A stretch of DNA of 51,496 nt from CAZUXY01 sp964624235 (GCA_964624235.1 CAZUXY010000034.1:1-51496); one strand, 5' to 3'. Shown: positions 17,381 to 25,918, counted from the stretch's first letter. Made by a program: numbers and translations. The notes: generated by a model from the sequence alone, not told the origin.

Positions 17381-18382
17381 TCAAATATAACAGGCTTTGT
17401 CAAGCGACTGTCTCCAGGGTTTGGAGGTGATGACAAGTTCAGGGTACCACAACCTGCATTCAGCTATGGCCGCCAGTGCGCCGGTAAGAATATGTGAATT
17501 CCTGTACCGACGGAAAAAGAAATCCCGGTCATTGAGAATCTTTTCAGCGGTTGCAAGGTATCTGCTGCATGCGTTTCTCACGTCGTCGGAACGGTATCCT
17601 CCCGCGTTACGGCTGGAACGAGTAAGACAATAAATGCCGTCCAGGTCTATACAATAGGTGAGGTCTCCGTCCCAGAGCCCGTTGGCATGCTGAAGCCTCA
17701 GGGTGTGATCCACGATTTTTTCGGGATAACGCCATTTCCTGTTGCGGTATTCATAGATATAGTACATGTGAAACGCACCACCCATCTCGTGCTTGGTCGG
17801 CGTTCCGATGATGTTCAAACGGTGCACCAGGCCCCTGCACCAGAAACCTGATGATGGGTCCGCCGTGGCGTCGAGACGTTCGAAATACCAGTCAAAGAAA
17901 TCATCATCAACCGATCCGGTCATCAGCAGGCATGCCGGCACACCTGATACAACATGGGACCCGGGCCATATAACAGACCAGTTTATCCCATTGAACCATC
18001 GTTCCATGGATGAGCGAGATTTCAGGATATCGATCGCCCGGCTGAAGGGATAAAGAGGTTGTCGATCGATGAGATGCAGTGCGGCGGTCGCATAGGCGGA
18101 GGTGTGCTCTTTATGATGAAAGGTATATTTTTTGCGGTACCATCCTGTTTCAGTGGACTGGAAGCTGTTGATTACACCGGCCCATGCGTCTTTATCCTCC
18201 GGTGACAGGTCCAGTTCGTTCATGATATACCGACTGATAAGCATGTCGGTAGTACCGTACGTGCTGACCGGGCCGCCGATCCTGTAGCTGTACTCACCCG
18301 GCCCGTCGCCCGAACGGAACTGTTCAGCCCAGGGAAAGAAATGATTGTCCTGAAACCTGCGGAAATCGAAGCACTTTGTCAT
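17381..18382 (-). CDS. hypothetical protein, possibly alpha/alpha-toroid fold
   Basis: A 333-residue soluble protein without signal peptide. It contains repeated helix-pair segments with Trp, His and Gly-Leu-Trp-Asp-Gly patterns (HANGLWDGD, GGYRSDDVRNA) of the kind seen in alpha/alpha-barrel or prenyltransferase-like repeat proteins, including glycan-active enzymes. I do not recognise a named family. It lies opposite uxaEC, so a role near carbohydrate metabolism is a weak inference. A palindrome TTTACC-TGCC-GGTAAA at 18402-18417 lies 20 bases upstream and may be its operator. Confidence 0.6.
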   Translation of the reverse strand: MTKCFDFRRFQDNHFFPWAEQFRSGDGPGEYSYRIGGPVSTYGTTDMLISRYIMNELDLSPEDKDAWAGVINSFQSTETGWYRKKYTFHHKEHTSAYATAALHLIDRQPLYPFSRAIDILKSRSSMERWFNGINWSVIWPGSHVVSGVPACLLMTGSVDDDFFDWYFERLDATADPSSGFWCRGLVHRLNIIGTPTKHEMGGAFHMYYIYEYRNRKWRYPEKIVDHTLRLQHANGLWDGDLTYCIDLDGIYCLTRSSRNAGGYRSDDVRNACSRYLATAEKILNDRDFFFRRYRNSHILTGALAAIAECRLWYPELVITSKPWRQSLDKACYI

Positions 18383-18846
18383 TTCCTGATTCCGTCTTAA
18401 TTTTACCTGCCGGTAAAGATACTGGTACGTGAGTTCTCCAAATCGTAACAGTGCCTGTACAGTGAAACGAATCCCGGTGAAGATACCCCGACGATTAAGC
18501 AGACAATTATCGTAAAAGGTTTAGATAATCGGTAGTATATGGAACATTAATATGCAGCAGAAGAATAAATTCAATATTTATTCTGAATCGACGGTGAATT
18601 ACCGTAAAATTACTACTGCATGTTTTTTACTGAAGAGGTGTAACTTTTTAATTGCTTTTAAATTCATAACTTTTATTATCGAAATACCGGTTTTCCTATT
18701 GTCTATACCGGTTTATTGTAAGCATCAAATTGCAGTAAGGTTGTTGAAACAGTCATTGGATACATGCGGTCTCGTTCAGAGAGAATTCGTGGGCGAGAAC
18801 AATCTTGTTCGGTGATGATACTACGCAGCTTGGAGGATGCATTATT
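18383..18846. other. divergent intergenic region
   Basis: 464 bases between the toroid-like gene and lemA. It holds the palindrome at 18402-18417, two ATACCGGTTT copies near 18690-18715 and an inverted repeat GAACAA-TC-TTGTTC at 18797-18810, 36 bases upstream of lemA. An 87-codon frame at 18552 is hydrophobic but AT-rich with no ribosome binding site and is not called. Confidence 0.5.
18402..18417. promoter_or_regulatory. 16-bp palindrome TTTACC-N4-GGTAAA
   Basis: A perfect 6-4-6 inverted repeat 20 bases upstream of the minus-strand gene start at 18382, a position suited to a repressor site. Confidence 0.35.
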
Positions 18847-19431
18847 ATGAAGAGAAAACTGATAATCCTGATGATGCTGGCGGGGGCGGCCTTCGCCCCC
18901 GGATGTGGTTATAATACCATGCAGGCTAATGAGGAAGCGGTTTTCGCCGCATGGGGTGACGTGGAAGCGTCGTATCAGCGGCGTGCCGACCTGGTTCCCA
19001 ACCTGGTGGAAGTCGTTAAAGCATACGCAAAACACGAGAAAGACACGCTGACGGCGGTCACCGAGGCACGCGCCAAAGTGGGGTCGATACAGATGTCGAA
19101 GGAAATGCTGAAAAATCCTCAGAATTTCGCGAAGTTCCAGCAGGCCCAGGGCGAGCTGAGCAACGCACTGTCCAGGTTGATGGTTGTCATTGAACGTTAT
19201 CCCGATCTCAAGGCAAACCAGAATTTTATGGATCTTCAGAACCAGCTTGAAGGGACCGAGAACCGTATCAATGTCGCCAGGGTCCGATACAACAAAACAG
19301 TACAGACTTTCAATACCAGCATAAGGATTTTCCCGAATTCCATTACCAACAAACTCTTCCTGCATCTTGAACGTAAAGAGGTATTTAAGGCGGAAGAGGG
19401 CGCGAAAACCGCACCGAAAGTAAAGTTTTAG
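18847..19431 (+). CDS. LemA family lipoprotein-like membrane protein
   Basis: A 194-residue LemA-family protein. The N-terminal hydrophobic segment ends in APGCGYN, a near-lipobox, so it may be lipid-anchored rather than a simple signal anchor. The LemA core follows: a helix with EEAVFAAWGDVEASYQRRADL, then LVPNLVEVVKAYAKHEKDTL, and the conserved C-terminal helix with ENRINVARVRYNKTVQTFN and FP. The family is found with TPM-domain proteins and its molecular role is poorly known. The ATG at 18847 has GGAGG ten bases upstream. The TPM gene follows after nine bases. Confidence 0.92.
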   Translation: MKRKLIILMMLAGAAFAPGCGYNTMQANEEAVFAAWGDVEASYQRRADLVPNLVEVVKAYAKHEKDTLTAVTEARAKVGSIQMSKEMLKNPQNFAKFQQAQGELSNALSRLMVVIERYPDLKANQNFMDLQNQLEGTENRINVARVRYNKTVQTFNTSIRIFPNSITNKLFLHLERKEVFKAEEGAKTAPKVKF

Positions 19432-19440
19432 CGGCACACG

Positions 19441-20289
19441 ATGATTAGAAAGCTGATACTGGCTCTCCTGTTATTGTGTTCAACCGCGGGTTACGCCCTG
19501 GACGTTCCGTTACTCCGCGGCCATATAAACGACTATGCGGGTATACTCTCTCGGGAAACGCAACAGCGTCTCGAGGACGAGCTGACTCGTTTCGAAAAAA
19601 GCGATTCCACGCAGATAGTAGTGCTCACGGTACCCTCACTCGGGGGCGAGGTGCTGGAAGAATTTTCCATTAAGGTGGCCGAACAATGGAAAATTGGCCA
19701 TAAGGGAAAAGACAACGGGGTGATACTCCTGATATCCAGGGATGACCGCAAGCTGAGGATCGAGGTGGGCTACGGACTCGAGGGGAAACTCACCGATCTT
19801 ATGGCGGGACGTATCATACGCCAGACGATAGTTCCCTCATTTCGGCTGGGTGATTATGACCGAGGCGTATCGGAGGGTGTGCGGGCAATCATGCTTGCGG
19901 TCAGGGGTGAGTATACCGCCCCCGCTGAGGCAAAAAAGCCCGAGAGAAAGGGTGATACGCCGGTTTTTACCGTAATGATAATAGCGTTTATTCTGATTTC
20001 CGTACTGGGTTCAATTAAAAAGATATTCGGAGGAATCGGCGGTGCGCTGGGTCTGCCGATCGTTGCCGCGACGGCATTTCAAGGCTTATCACTGGCGGGA
20101 ATCCTGATACTCGCGGTCGTCGGTTTCGTACTGGGTATGCTTTTCAGTGCAATGTCGGGACGAGGTGGTTTCTTCTCAGGTAGAGGATACTGGGGAGGGG
20201 GTTTTTCCGGGGGCGGAGGTTTCTCTAGCGGCGGATTTTCCGGCGGTGGGGGAGGTTTTGGCGGCGGCGGCGCTTCAGGCGGCTGGTAA
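19441..20289 (+). CDS. TPM-domain (YgcG-type) envelope protein with glycine-rich tail
   Basis: A 282-residue protein with a signal peptide (MIRKLILALLLLCSTAGYA), a TPM domain at about residues 25-150 (INDYAGILS, IVVLTVPSL, GVILLISRDDRKLRIEVGYGLEG, the family hallmarks), then two hydrophobic helices at about 178-240 and a Gly/Ser/Phe-rich tail ending GGGGASGGW. TPM domains have been linked to photosystem assembly and phosphatase activity in plants; the bacterial role is unclear. It is the second gene of a lemA-TPM-TPM operon, probably facing the periplasm. Confidence 0.92.
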   Translation: MIRKLILALLLLCSTAGYALDVPLLRGHINDYAGILSRETQQRLEDELTRFEKSDSTQIVVLTVPSLGGEVLEEFSIKVAEQWKIGHKGKDNGVILLISRDDRKLRIEVGYGLEGKLTDLMAGRIIRQTIVPSFRLGDYDRGVSEGVRAIMLAVRGEYTAPAEAKKPERKGDTPVFTVMIIAFILISVLGSIKKIFGGIGGALGLPIVAATAFQGLSLAGILILAVVGFVLGMLFSAMSGRGGFFSGRGYWGGGFSGGGGFSSGGFSGGGGGFGGGGASGGW

Positions 20290-20305
20290 AGGAGCGGTGA
20301 TTGAT

Positions 20306-21013
20306 ATGAGTAAAACAAAAAAGATATTAAATGATGCGGTAAAAAACAAGATAAGTGAGACCATAGCGGGCGTTGAAAAAAACACCTCGGGAGAAATAGC
20401 CGTTATGGTTGTTGAAGAGAGTGATTCATACAGGGAAGCCTCAGCACTGGGTGCGGTGGTATTCGCAGCCCTGTCGGCTTTTTGCTTTTCGGTGATCCTG
20501 GCGGTAGTTCTGCATCACCGTTCGATGTGGAGTTTCGGCACAATAGAATACCTTTATAATCTGATGAACGAGGTGGTGCAGTATACCAGCCTCTGGGTAT
20601 TCATTCCCATGATGTTCGCACTCTACTTTCCATTCAGGGCGCTGATGAATATTTTTCCCGGGATGAAACTCCTTTTCGTTTCTAAAAAGCGTGAAGAGGA
20701 ATCGGTGAGGGAAAGGACTGAACGCGCTTTTTATGAAAAGGGACTCTACCGTACACGTGATGAAACCGGCGTGCTCATTTTCATCTCCCTGCTCGAACGC
20801 CGGGTTTGGATACTGGGCGACCGCGGTATAAATGAGAAAATACCTTACGGTTTCTGGGAGAAAAAGGCGAAAGAACTCTCAGACGGTATGGGGAAGAAGA
20901 AATACGATGAATCGATCTGTGCGGTTATAAGGAGTTGCGCCGATGAACTGGTACGGCATTTCCCGATCAAACCCGACGATACGAATGAAATTCCGAACGA
21001 AGTTATTACCTGA
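20306..21013 (+). CDS. second TPM-domain membrane protein
   Basis: A 235-residue protein with a split TPM-like domain: KISETIAGVEKNTSGEIAVMVVEESDSY at the N-terminus, two or three membrane helices at about residues 45-115, then ERAFYEKGLYRTRDETGVLIFISLLERRVWILGDRGI and the C-terminal helices. This is the layout of cytoplasmic-facing TPM proteins (DUF-type relatives of YgcG) paired with LemA. The ATG at 20306 has GGAG 11 bases upstream; an in-frame GTG at 20297 is too close to it. It closes the lemA operon. Confidence 0.85.
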   Translation: MSKTKKILNDAVKNKISETIAGVEKNTSGEIAVMVVEESDSYREASALGAVVFAALSAFCFSVILAVVLHHRSMWSFGTIEYLYNLMNEVVQYTSLWVFIPMMFALYFPFRALMNIFPGMKLLFVSKKREEESVRERTERAFYEKGLYRTRDETGVLIFISLLERRVWILGDRGINEKIPYGFWEKKAKELSDGMGKKKYDESICAVIRSCADELVRHFPIKPDDTNEIPNEVIT

Positions 21014-21108
21014 AAGAGGTACACCTGCATTCAGGGAACCGATTACTGGTTGTATGAATTAAAGAAAAATTAATCGTACGATGCTCTGAGAATTGTCTGG
21101 AATAACGG

Positions 21109-21405
21109 ATGAATGATCGTAAACGCCGATTGCAAATATTAAAAAAATCAATTGCTGTTTTCGGTGTCAGTATTCTACTTGCCCTCTCGTGGGGGCTTCA
21201 CAACCTCCACAACCATGAAGCCGATCCTATTGCACATCACGATTGTCCTGTTTTTAAATATGAGCTGGTAATCAACTCGGCTCTCATCCTGGCCGTTTTT
21301 ATTCTTGCGGCAACATTTACTTTACATAAAATATTAACGAATAAACCGCGACGACCGGTATCTTTCGTCTCGCCGTTTATGCGAAACCGTTCCCCTCCAT
21401 ACTGA
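21109..21405 (+). CDS. small His/Cys membrane protein upstream of TonB receptor
   Basis: A 98-residue protein with two membrane helices (about residues 15-33 and 52-72) joined by a loop with a dense metal-ligand pattern: H at several positions in HNLHNHEADPIAHHDCPVF. The loop would face the periplasm if the basic N-terminus is inside. Small proteins with such HxxH...DCP loops occur next to metal-linked TonB receptors, and this one lies 114 bases upstream of a receptor gene on the same strand. I do not recognise a named family. Zinc, cobalt, nickel or copper handling is inference. Confidence 0.6.
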   Translation: MNDRKRRLQILKKSIAVFGVSILLALSWGLHNLHNHEADPIAHHDCPVFKYELVINSALILAVFILAATFTLHKILTNKPRRPVSFVSPFMRNRSPPY

Positions 21406-21519
21406 ACCTCTGATATTAAGCTTACAACCGCTTTTATTACCTGAAGGATTTTATCGTGTGAAATGATCCGCGTTAAGATATGTCAGGTAAAGGCGCAAAT
21501 TACCAACGAGGAAAATACC

Positions 21520-23586
21520 ATGAAATTTTATTCCAGTACTTTGCATATGATATGCAGTATATTTTGTCTGATTTCGTTCATCTCTGAGCCATTATGGGGA
21601 CAGGAAGCTGAGACGCGTGAGGAAGATGAGAAAAAGAAAACCAGAATTTATCTCATGGACAAGGTAGTCGTTACGGCCAAACTCTATGAATCAAAAGTTT
21701 TCAACACATCACTTCCAATAAATATTATTGATCAGGAAGACATAGAAAGAATACAGCCGCTGACGACTGCCGACCTTTTTAAAAACCAGCCTGGCATCGA
21801 TGTTTCACAGACCGGTATGGGCACCGAGCGACCGATGATCAGGGGCCTCTACGACTCACGGGTGCTTATCCTGGTGGACGGAATAAAGCTTTCAGAACAG
21901 CGGCCGGGCGGTGACCATGCCTTTTCCATTGATCCCTCGCAGATAGAGCGGGTCGAGGTCGTGCGTGGGCCGGCGTCGGTGCTCTATGGTTCCGAGGCCA
22001 TCGGCGGCGTCATCAACTTCATTACCAAAAAGCAGCGGAAAATCGTGAACGACGGGATGCGTTTCAATGGATCGGTTGAAGCTGGTTATGACAGCGCCAT
22101 CAACGGCAGGCTGGCCGGCCTTTCTCTTGACGGCGGCTACAACCGGTTCAATTATTATTTTGGCGGTATGATGAAAAAAACCGACGATGTAAAAACTCCG
22201 GAAGGAAAACTGTACAACAGCGCGGTGGAAGACTACAATTACAGCGGTGGATTTAACTACAGCTGGGATAAAATGAGCCTTTCGCTCTCAGGGTTCGGCA
22301 GCAGGGCCGACATCGAAGTACCGACTTTTGAAAATAACTATACTAAAGCCCGGTTTGAGAACGAACAGCACCATGCTGTTTTTCTCAATTTCGAAAGCAA
22401 AAAAATGAGCGATGAATGGATTTCTCTGAAAATTGACAGCGCGTTCCAACGTCACAACCGGCGCATGCGGATCATCAATCCCGCCAACCAGCCGGTCAAG
22501 GTGGATGTAGATTTCGACACCTGCAATTTTAATCCGCAAACCACCTTTAAAATCGGCAGCAGCCATACGGTTATCACCGGAATACAAACACTTTTTGAGT
22601 CTGAGAAATCCGACCGGGTGCATCCTAGCCCGCTGATCAACGGGGTGGGGGTCATTCCTCCATCCACGCGTCTGGGAATCGGGGCTTTCGCACAGGACGA
22701 AATCGCATTCACCGACCGGTTTATCGTTACAGTGGGGCTGCGCTATGACTGGTTCAGGTCAGAGAACAATGGTGAGGACGGTCATCCGGTGGAGGCCGTG
22801 ATAGAGAATGACTCCAGTGTCAGCGGCAGTCTTGGGCTTCTCTACGGCATCGTGAAAAACCGCGTCAACCTTACCGCTAACGCAGGGCGGGCCTTCCGGG
22901 CTCCCACGCTCCATGAAAGGTTCTTTTACGGACCGCACCAGGGAACGGCCGATTATGGGAACCCGGAACTTGATCCCGAGACGGCATGGAATTTCGATGC
23001 CGGGGTAAAGGTAAACAATGAGCGGTTATGGTTTGCTCTGAGTGCCTTTTATAACAGAATAGACGATTATATCGAAAAAAGGCTCACCGGAGGCACCGAA
23101 TTCGGCTTGCCAAAAGCGGAATACGCCAATGTCAGCGAAGCTGAGCTTTACGGCGGCGAGATCGAAACAGAATTGAAAACCGGTTTGGGACTGTCGTTTT
23201 TCGGGAACCTGAGCTATGTTCGGGGCAAAAACCTGACGTCGCATGAAAACCTCTCATCCATTCCGCCGCTGAAGGGCGCCTACGGGCTGCGGTATGAATA
23301 TATGGCAGGTAAAATGAACATGTGGTCAGAGTTGTCGTTCCATTCCGCCTCCGAACAGATCGATCCAGGCCCAAACGAAAACAAAACCCATGGGTACACC
23401 ACAATGGACATACGGGCCGGAGCGAAGATCGACCGGCGGCTTAGCGTAACCCTCTATTGTAAAAATATTACCGACGAAGCCTATCATGACCATCTGTCCA
23501 GGATAAACCCGACCAATGCGCCAGAGGTGGACGGTCTTGAGCAGCCCGGCAGGAGCTTTGGCGGAAGCGTGAAACTTTACTTTTAA
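21520..23586 (+). CDS. TonB-dependent outer-membrane receptor
   Basis: A 688-residue receptor. The start at 21520 follows GAGGAAAATACC and leads into a signal peptide ending near LWGQE; the frame is open 19 codons further upstream but without a ribosome binding site. A TonB box-like DKVVVTA precedes the plug, which has QPGIDVSQTG, PMIRGLYDSRVLILVDG and IERVEVVRGPASVLYGSEA. FRAPTLHERF and LDPETAWNFDAGVK mark the barrel, and the protein ends in the canonical Phe (SVKLYF). Several His occur in barrel loops (RFENEQHHAVF, GPHQGT). With the upstream His-rich membrane protein this may form a metal or metallophore uptake unit. Confidence 0.95.
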   Translation: MKFYSSTLHMICSIFCLISFISEPLWGQEAETREEDEKKKTRIYLMDKVVVTAKLYESKVFNTSLPINIIDQEDIERIQPLTTADLFKNQPGIDVSQTGMGTERPMIRGLYDSRVLILVDGIKLSEQRPGGDHAFSIDPSQIERVEVVRGPASVLYGSEAIGGVINFITKKQRKIVNDGMRFNGSVEAGYDSAINGRLAGLSLDGGYNRFNYYFGGMMKKTDDVKTPEGKLYNSAVEDYNYSGGFNYSWDKMSLSLSGFGSRADIEVPTFENNYTKARFENEQHHAVFLNFESKKMSDEWISLKIDSAFQRHNRRMRIINPANQPVKVDVDFDTCNFNPQTTFKIGSSHTVITGIQTLFESEKSDRVHPSPLINGVGVIPPSTRLGIGAFAQDEIAFTDRFIVTVGLRYDWFRSENNGEDGHPVEAVIENDSSVSGSLGLLYGIVKNRVNLTANAGRAFRAPTLHERFFYGPHQGTADYGNPELDPETAWNFDAGVKVNNERLWFALSAFYNRIDDYIEKRLTGGTEFGLPKAEYANVSEAELYGGEIETELKTGLGLSFFGNLSYVRGKNLTSHENLSSIPPLKGAYGLRYEYMAGKMNMWSELSFHSASEQIDPGPNENKTHGYTTMDIRAGAKIDRRLSVTLYCKNITDEAYHDHLSRINPTNAPEVDGLEQPGRSFGGSVKLYF

Positions 23587-23609
23587 CATTATCCGCGTTG
23601 TCTATTACA

Positions 23610-23635
23610 GCCGCCGGGCGTGCCCGGCGGCGTTT
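23610..23635. terminator. GC-rich terminator between TonB receptor and umuC
   Basis: A perfect 10-bp GC-rich stem (23610-23619 with 23622-23631) followed by GTTT on the plus strand. It separates convergent genes; the T-run is short. Confidence 0.7.
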
Positions 23636-23637
23636 CT

Positions 23638-24909
23638 CTATCGTACCGTCGGAATGTCGCTCCAGCGGGTGGTGTATCGCGGCGAGAGCTTGCGCTGGCG
23701 CATGCGCCAGGGCTTCTGAAGCCCCTCTGCGCCGCAGCGCACCGTGTCCCGCCCCATGGCGCGGTTGATGCGGTCGACGGTGTCCATGAGCGCGCGGTCG
23801 CGTCGTTCCCGCCCGGGAGGGTCGAAGAGACCGCGCTGCAGGTCCCCTGCCGCGACGATGCCCGAGAGGATCACCCCCGCCTGCTTGTACCGGTATTCCG
23901 GACGGTAAATCGCGTCAAGGCAGCGGTGGGCGTGGCGGATCAGCTCAGGGGTATAGGCCGTCGCGGAGGGGAGCTTCGCCGTCACGGAATTGGAGTATTG
24001 GGGCAGGTCCGCACGGAAGCGGTCCGTGGCGATGAATACCTGCAGGCACGAAGCGGCCGATCCCTGGGCCCGGATCTTTTCCGCGGTACGTGTGGTGAAA
24101 AACGCGACGGCTTCGCGCATCTCTTCGGCGCTTTCGACCTGCCGGCCGAACGAGCGGGTGCAGGCGACGGCCTTTTTGGGCGGCGGCTGCTCCTCCAGGG
24201 GGATGCATGCCGTTCCGCGGAGCTCCCACACCAGCCGAAGTCCGACGACGGTGAGGTGCTTTTTTACCCACCGGTCCGGCGCGTCCCGCAACTGCCGCGC
24301 CGTCGTGATGCCGTTGCGGTTGAGGAGCGCCGCGTACCGCCGTCCGATGCCCCAGACGTCTTCGACTTTTACGGTCTCCAGCAGCTCCCCGGCGAAGGGG
24401 TGCTCCCGTATGTTGAACACGCCGCCGTATCCTTCGTCACGCTTCGCGATTTTGTTGGAGAGCTTCGCCAGGGTTTTCGACGGGCCCACGCCGATGGATA
24501 CCGGTATGCCGGTCCAGCGCTTCACGCCGGCCTGGACGCCGCGGACGTAGTCGGTCAGCTCGACGCCGGCGATGCCGGTAAGCCTCAAGAAAGCCTCGTC
24601 GATGGAATAGACCTCCATTTCCGGGACGAAGCGCCGCAGCGTATCCATCACCCGGTGCGAAAGGTCGCCGTAGAGCGGATAGTTGCTTGAGCACATGCGA
24701 ACGCCGTGTTTTTTCAGCAGATCCTCGAAGAGGAAGGCAGGCGCTCCCATGCGGATGCCCAGCTTCTTGGCCTCCTGGGAGCGGGCGATGACGCAGCCGT
24801 CGTTGTTTGACAGCACCACCACCGGTTTTTTCTCAAGGGAGGGGTTAAACACGCGCTCGCAGGAAACGTAGAAGTTGTTGCAGTCCACCAGGGCGTATAC
24901 TTCGTCCAT
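23638..24909 (-). CDS. umuC: DNA polymerase V catalytic subunit UmuC-like (Y-family)
   Basis: A 423-residue Y-family translesion polymerase. ALVDCNNFYVSCERVF carries the first catalytic Asp, and EVYSIDEAFL the Ser-Ile-Asp-Glu-Ala active site. VSIGVGPSKTLAKLSNKIAK, the helix-hairpin-helix VWGIGRR and a DUF4113-like C-terminal end (SPRYTTRWSDIP) are all UmuC features. The length is normal. It starts three bases after umuD and is probably SOS-induced. Its bases are much more GC-rich in third positions than the genes on either side, suggesting acquisition by transfer. Confidence 0.96.
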   Translation of the reverse strand: MDEVYALVDCNNFYVSCERVFNPSLEKKPVVVLSNNDGCVIARSQEAKKLGIRMGAPAFLFEDLLKKHGVRMCSSNYPLYGDLSHRVMDTLRRFVPEMEVYSIDEAFLRLTGIAGVELTDYVRGVQAGVKRWTGIPVSIGVGPSKTLAKLSNKIAKRDEGYGGVFNIREHPFAGELLETVKVEDVWGIGRRYAALLNRNGITTARQLRDAPDRWVKKHLTVVGLRLVWELRGTACIPLEEQPPPKKAVACTRSFGRQVESAEEMREAVAFFTTRTAEKIRAQGSAASCLQVFIATDRFRADLPQYSNSVTAKLPSATAYTPELIRHAHRCLDAIYRPEYRYKQAGVILSGIVAAGDLQRGLFDPPGRERRDRALMDTVDRINRAMGRDTVRCGAEGLQKPWRMRQRKLSPRYTTRWSDIPTVR

Positions 24910-24912
24910 GGC

Positions 24913-25395
24913 TCACACCCGGTGCAGTACGCAGGTAACCACGCCCCAGACCTCGAAGCTGCTTTCGGGCGGCACCTCGATGGCGTCGAATTCGGGGTTC
25001 TCGGGCGCCAGAAAGACCTTCCCCCCCTCACGCACCAGGCGCTTCACCGTGAGCTCGCCGTCGAGGGCGGCGATGACGATGCTGTGGTGGGAGGGTTCGA
25101 GCGCACGGTCCACCACCAGGATGTCGCCGGAGTGGATGCCCGCGCCGCTCATCGAATCGCCCGAGGCCCGCACGAAAAAGGTGGCCGCGGGGTGCCGTAT
25201 CAAAAGCTCGTTCAGGTCGAGGCACTTGTCGATGTAATCGTCGGCGGGGGAGGGAAAACCCGCCCGCACCGATGAGGCCAGAAGCGGAGGCCCCATCCGG
25301 GTACCGGCGCCGACCGGCATGATATCGACGGCCGGGTCGATCGGAGGGTCCTGTGTGGTCATGCCCCGTTGTATTTGACGGCGGGGGGCTGTCAT
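24913..25395 (-). CDS. umuD: UmuD-like S24-family self-cleaving protein
   Basis: A 160-residue UmuD. The self-cleavage site is Ala-Gly in RAGFPSPADDY; the catalytic Ser is in ASGDSMSGAGI and the catalytic Lys in ELTVKRL. RecA-stimulated cleavage gives UmuD', the accessory subunit of UmuC. The start at 25395 overlaps the DUF559 stop as ATGA and has AAGGGGGG upstream, derived from the adjacent repeat; an internal ATG at 25362 would give a more typical length of 149 residues. Base composition is GC-rich like umuC. Confidence 0.93.
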   Translation of the reverse strand: MTAPRRQIQRGMTTQDPPIDPAVDIMPVGAGTRMGPPLLASSVRAGFPSPADDYIDKCLDLNELLIRHPAATFFVRASGDSMSGAGIHSGDILVVDRALEPSHHSIVIAALDGELTVKRLVREGGKVFLAPENPEFDAIEVPPESSFEVWGVVTCVLHRV

Positions 25396-25823
25396 GCTTC
25401 CCCCCTTATGAAGGAGGAATTCAGGGGAGCAAGGGGGGTAATCGTGCCAACATAACGCGTCAGCATAAAAAGCACACCACCCGGATTATTCAGCACCTCG
25501 TCATTCGTAAACCTCAAGACGTGGATTCCAAATTTTTCGATATAGCGCTGTCGTGATATGCCGTACCCTGTTGCCTGATCAGTGAAGCGGGTGTCGCCGC
25601 CGGCTTCGATCGCCAGGTTTAGCTGCGGTGAATAAAAATCGACAATGCAAGGGCCGATACCGTGCCGGCGTCGGGATTTTATCCCCGGCAACTGCCGCGA
25701 TCGCGGTTTTTGCCGCCGGCACCTTTCGGCGGGGGGCATACTGTCGGGCGGAAAACGCCTTTGCTGTTTTTTCTCTGTTCGATTAACCGGTTGCATCGTG
25801 ATTTTTCCAGGAGAGGAGCACAT
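25392..25823 (-). CDS. DUF559-type (Vsr-like fold) endonuclease-domain protein, divergent
   Basis: A 143-residue protein. Residues ~40-120 match DUF559: RQLPGIKSRRRHGIGP, IVDFYSPQLNLAIEAGGD (catalytic Asp/Glu pattern of the restriction-endonuclease-like fold), FTD, YGISRQRYIEKFGIHVLRFTNDEVLNN. The usual AExLLWxxLR segment before it is degraded (PAERCRRQKPRS), and the usual IExDG is IEAGG, so activity is doubtful. It lies between two palindromic repeats and its stop is fused to the umuD start. The first ~35 residues have no match, so the true start may be internal. Possibly a decaying mobile gene. Confidence 0.7.
   Translation of the reverse strand: MCSSPGKITMQPVNRTEKKQQRRFPPDSMPPAERCRRQKPRSRQLPGIKSRRRHGIGPCIVDFYSPQLNLAIEAGGDTRFTDQATGYGISRQRYIEKFGIHVLRFTNDEVLNNPGGVLFMLTRYVGTITPLAPLNSSFIRGEA
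25400..25438. repeat. palindromic repeat, left flank of DUF559 gene
   Basis: CCCCCCTT (25400-25407) and AAGGGGGG (25431-25438) form an inverted repeat around GAAGGAGGAATTCAGGGG. It encodes the C-terminus of the DUF559 protein and its relative appears on the other side at 25831-25894. Confidence 0.65.
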
Positions 25824-25830
25824 TCATGAT

Positions 25831-25894
25831 CCCCCTCAGTCCCCCTTGGCAGGAGGGAGGTAGCCGCCCTGAATCCTCCCTTGCCGGGGGGCAT
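25831..25894. repeat. palindromic repeat, right flank of DUF559 gene
   Basis: Two C-run/G-run blocks (CCCCCTTGGCAGGAGGGAGG at 25841-25860 and CCTCCCTTGCCGGGGGG at 25875-25891) are inverted relative to each other and similar to the left-flank repeat. This style of short GC-rich palindrome is common around DUF559 genes. Confidence 0.6.
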
Positions 25895-25918
25895 GAAACA
25901 AGAGGTCGCAGATACAAT

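Noticed and set aside
18552..18815. 87-codon hydrophobic frame upstream of lemA
   Set aside because: AT-rich intergenic DNA, no ribosome binding site, hydrophobicity explained by A/T content.
23620..24690. 356-codon plus-strand frame opposite umuC
   Set aside because: Antisense shadow produced by high third-position GC of umuC.
25392..25894. Insertion sequence around the DUF559 gene
   Set aside because: No transposase and no target-site duplication visible; only palindromic repeats.
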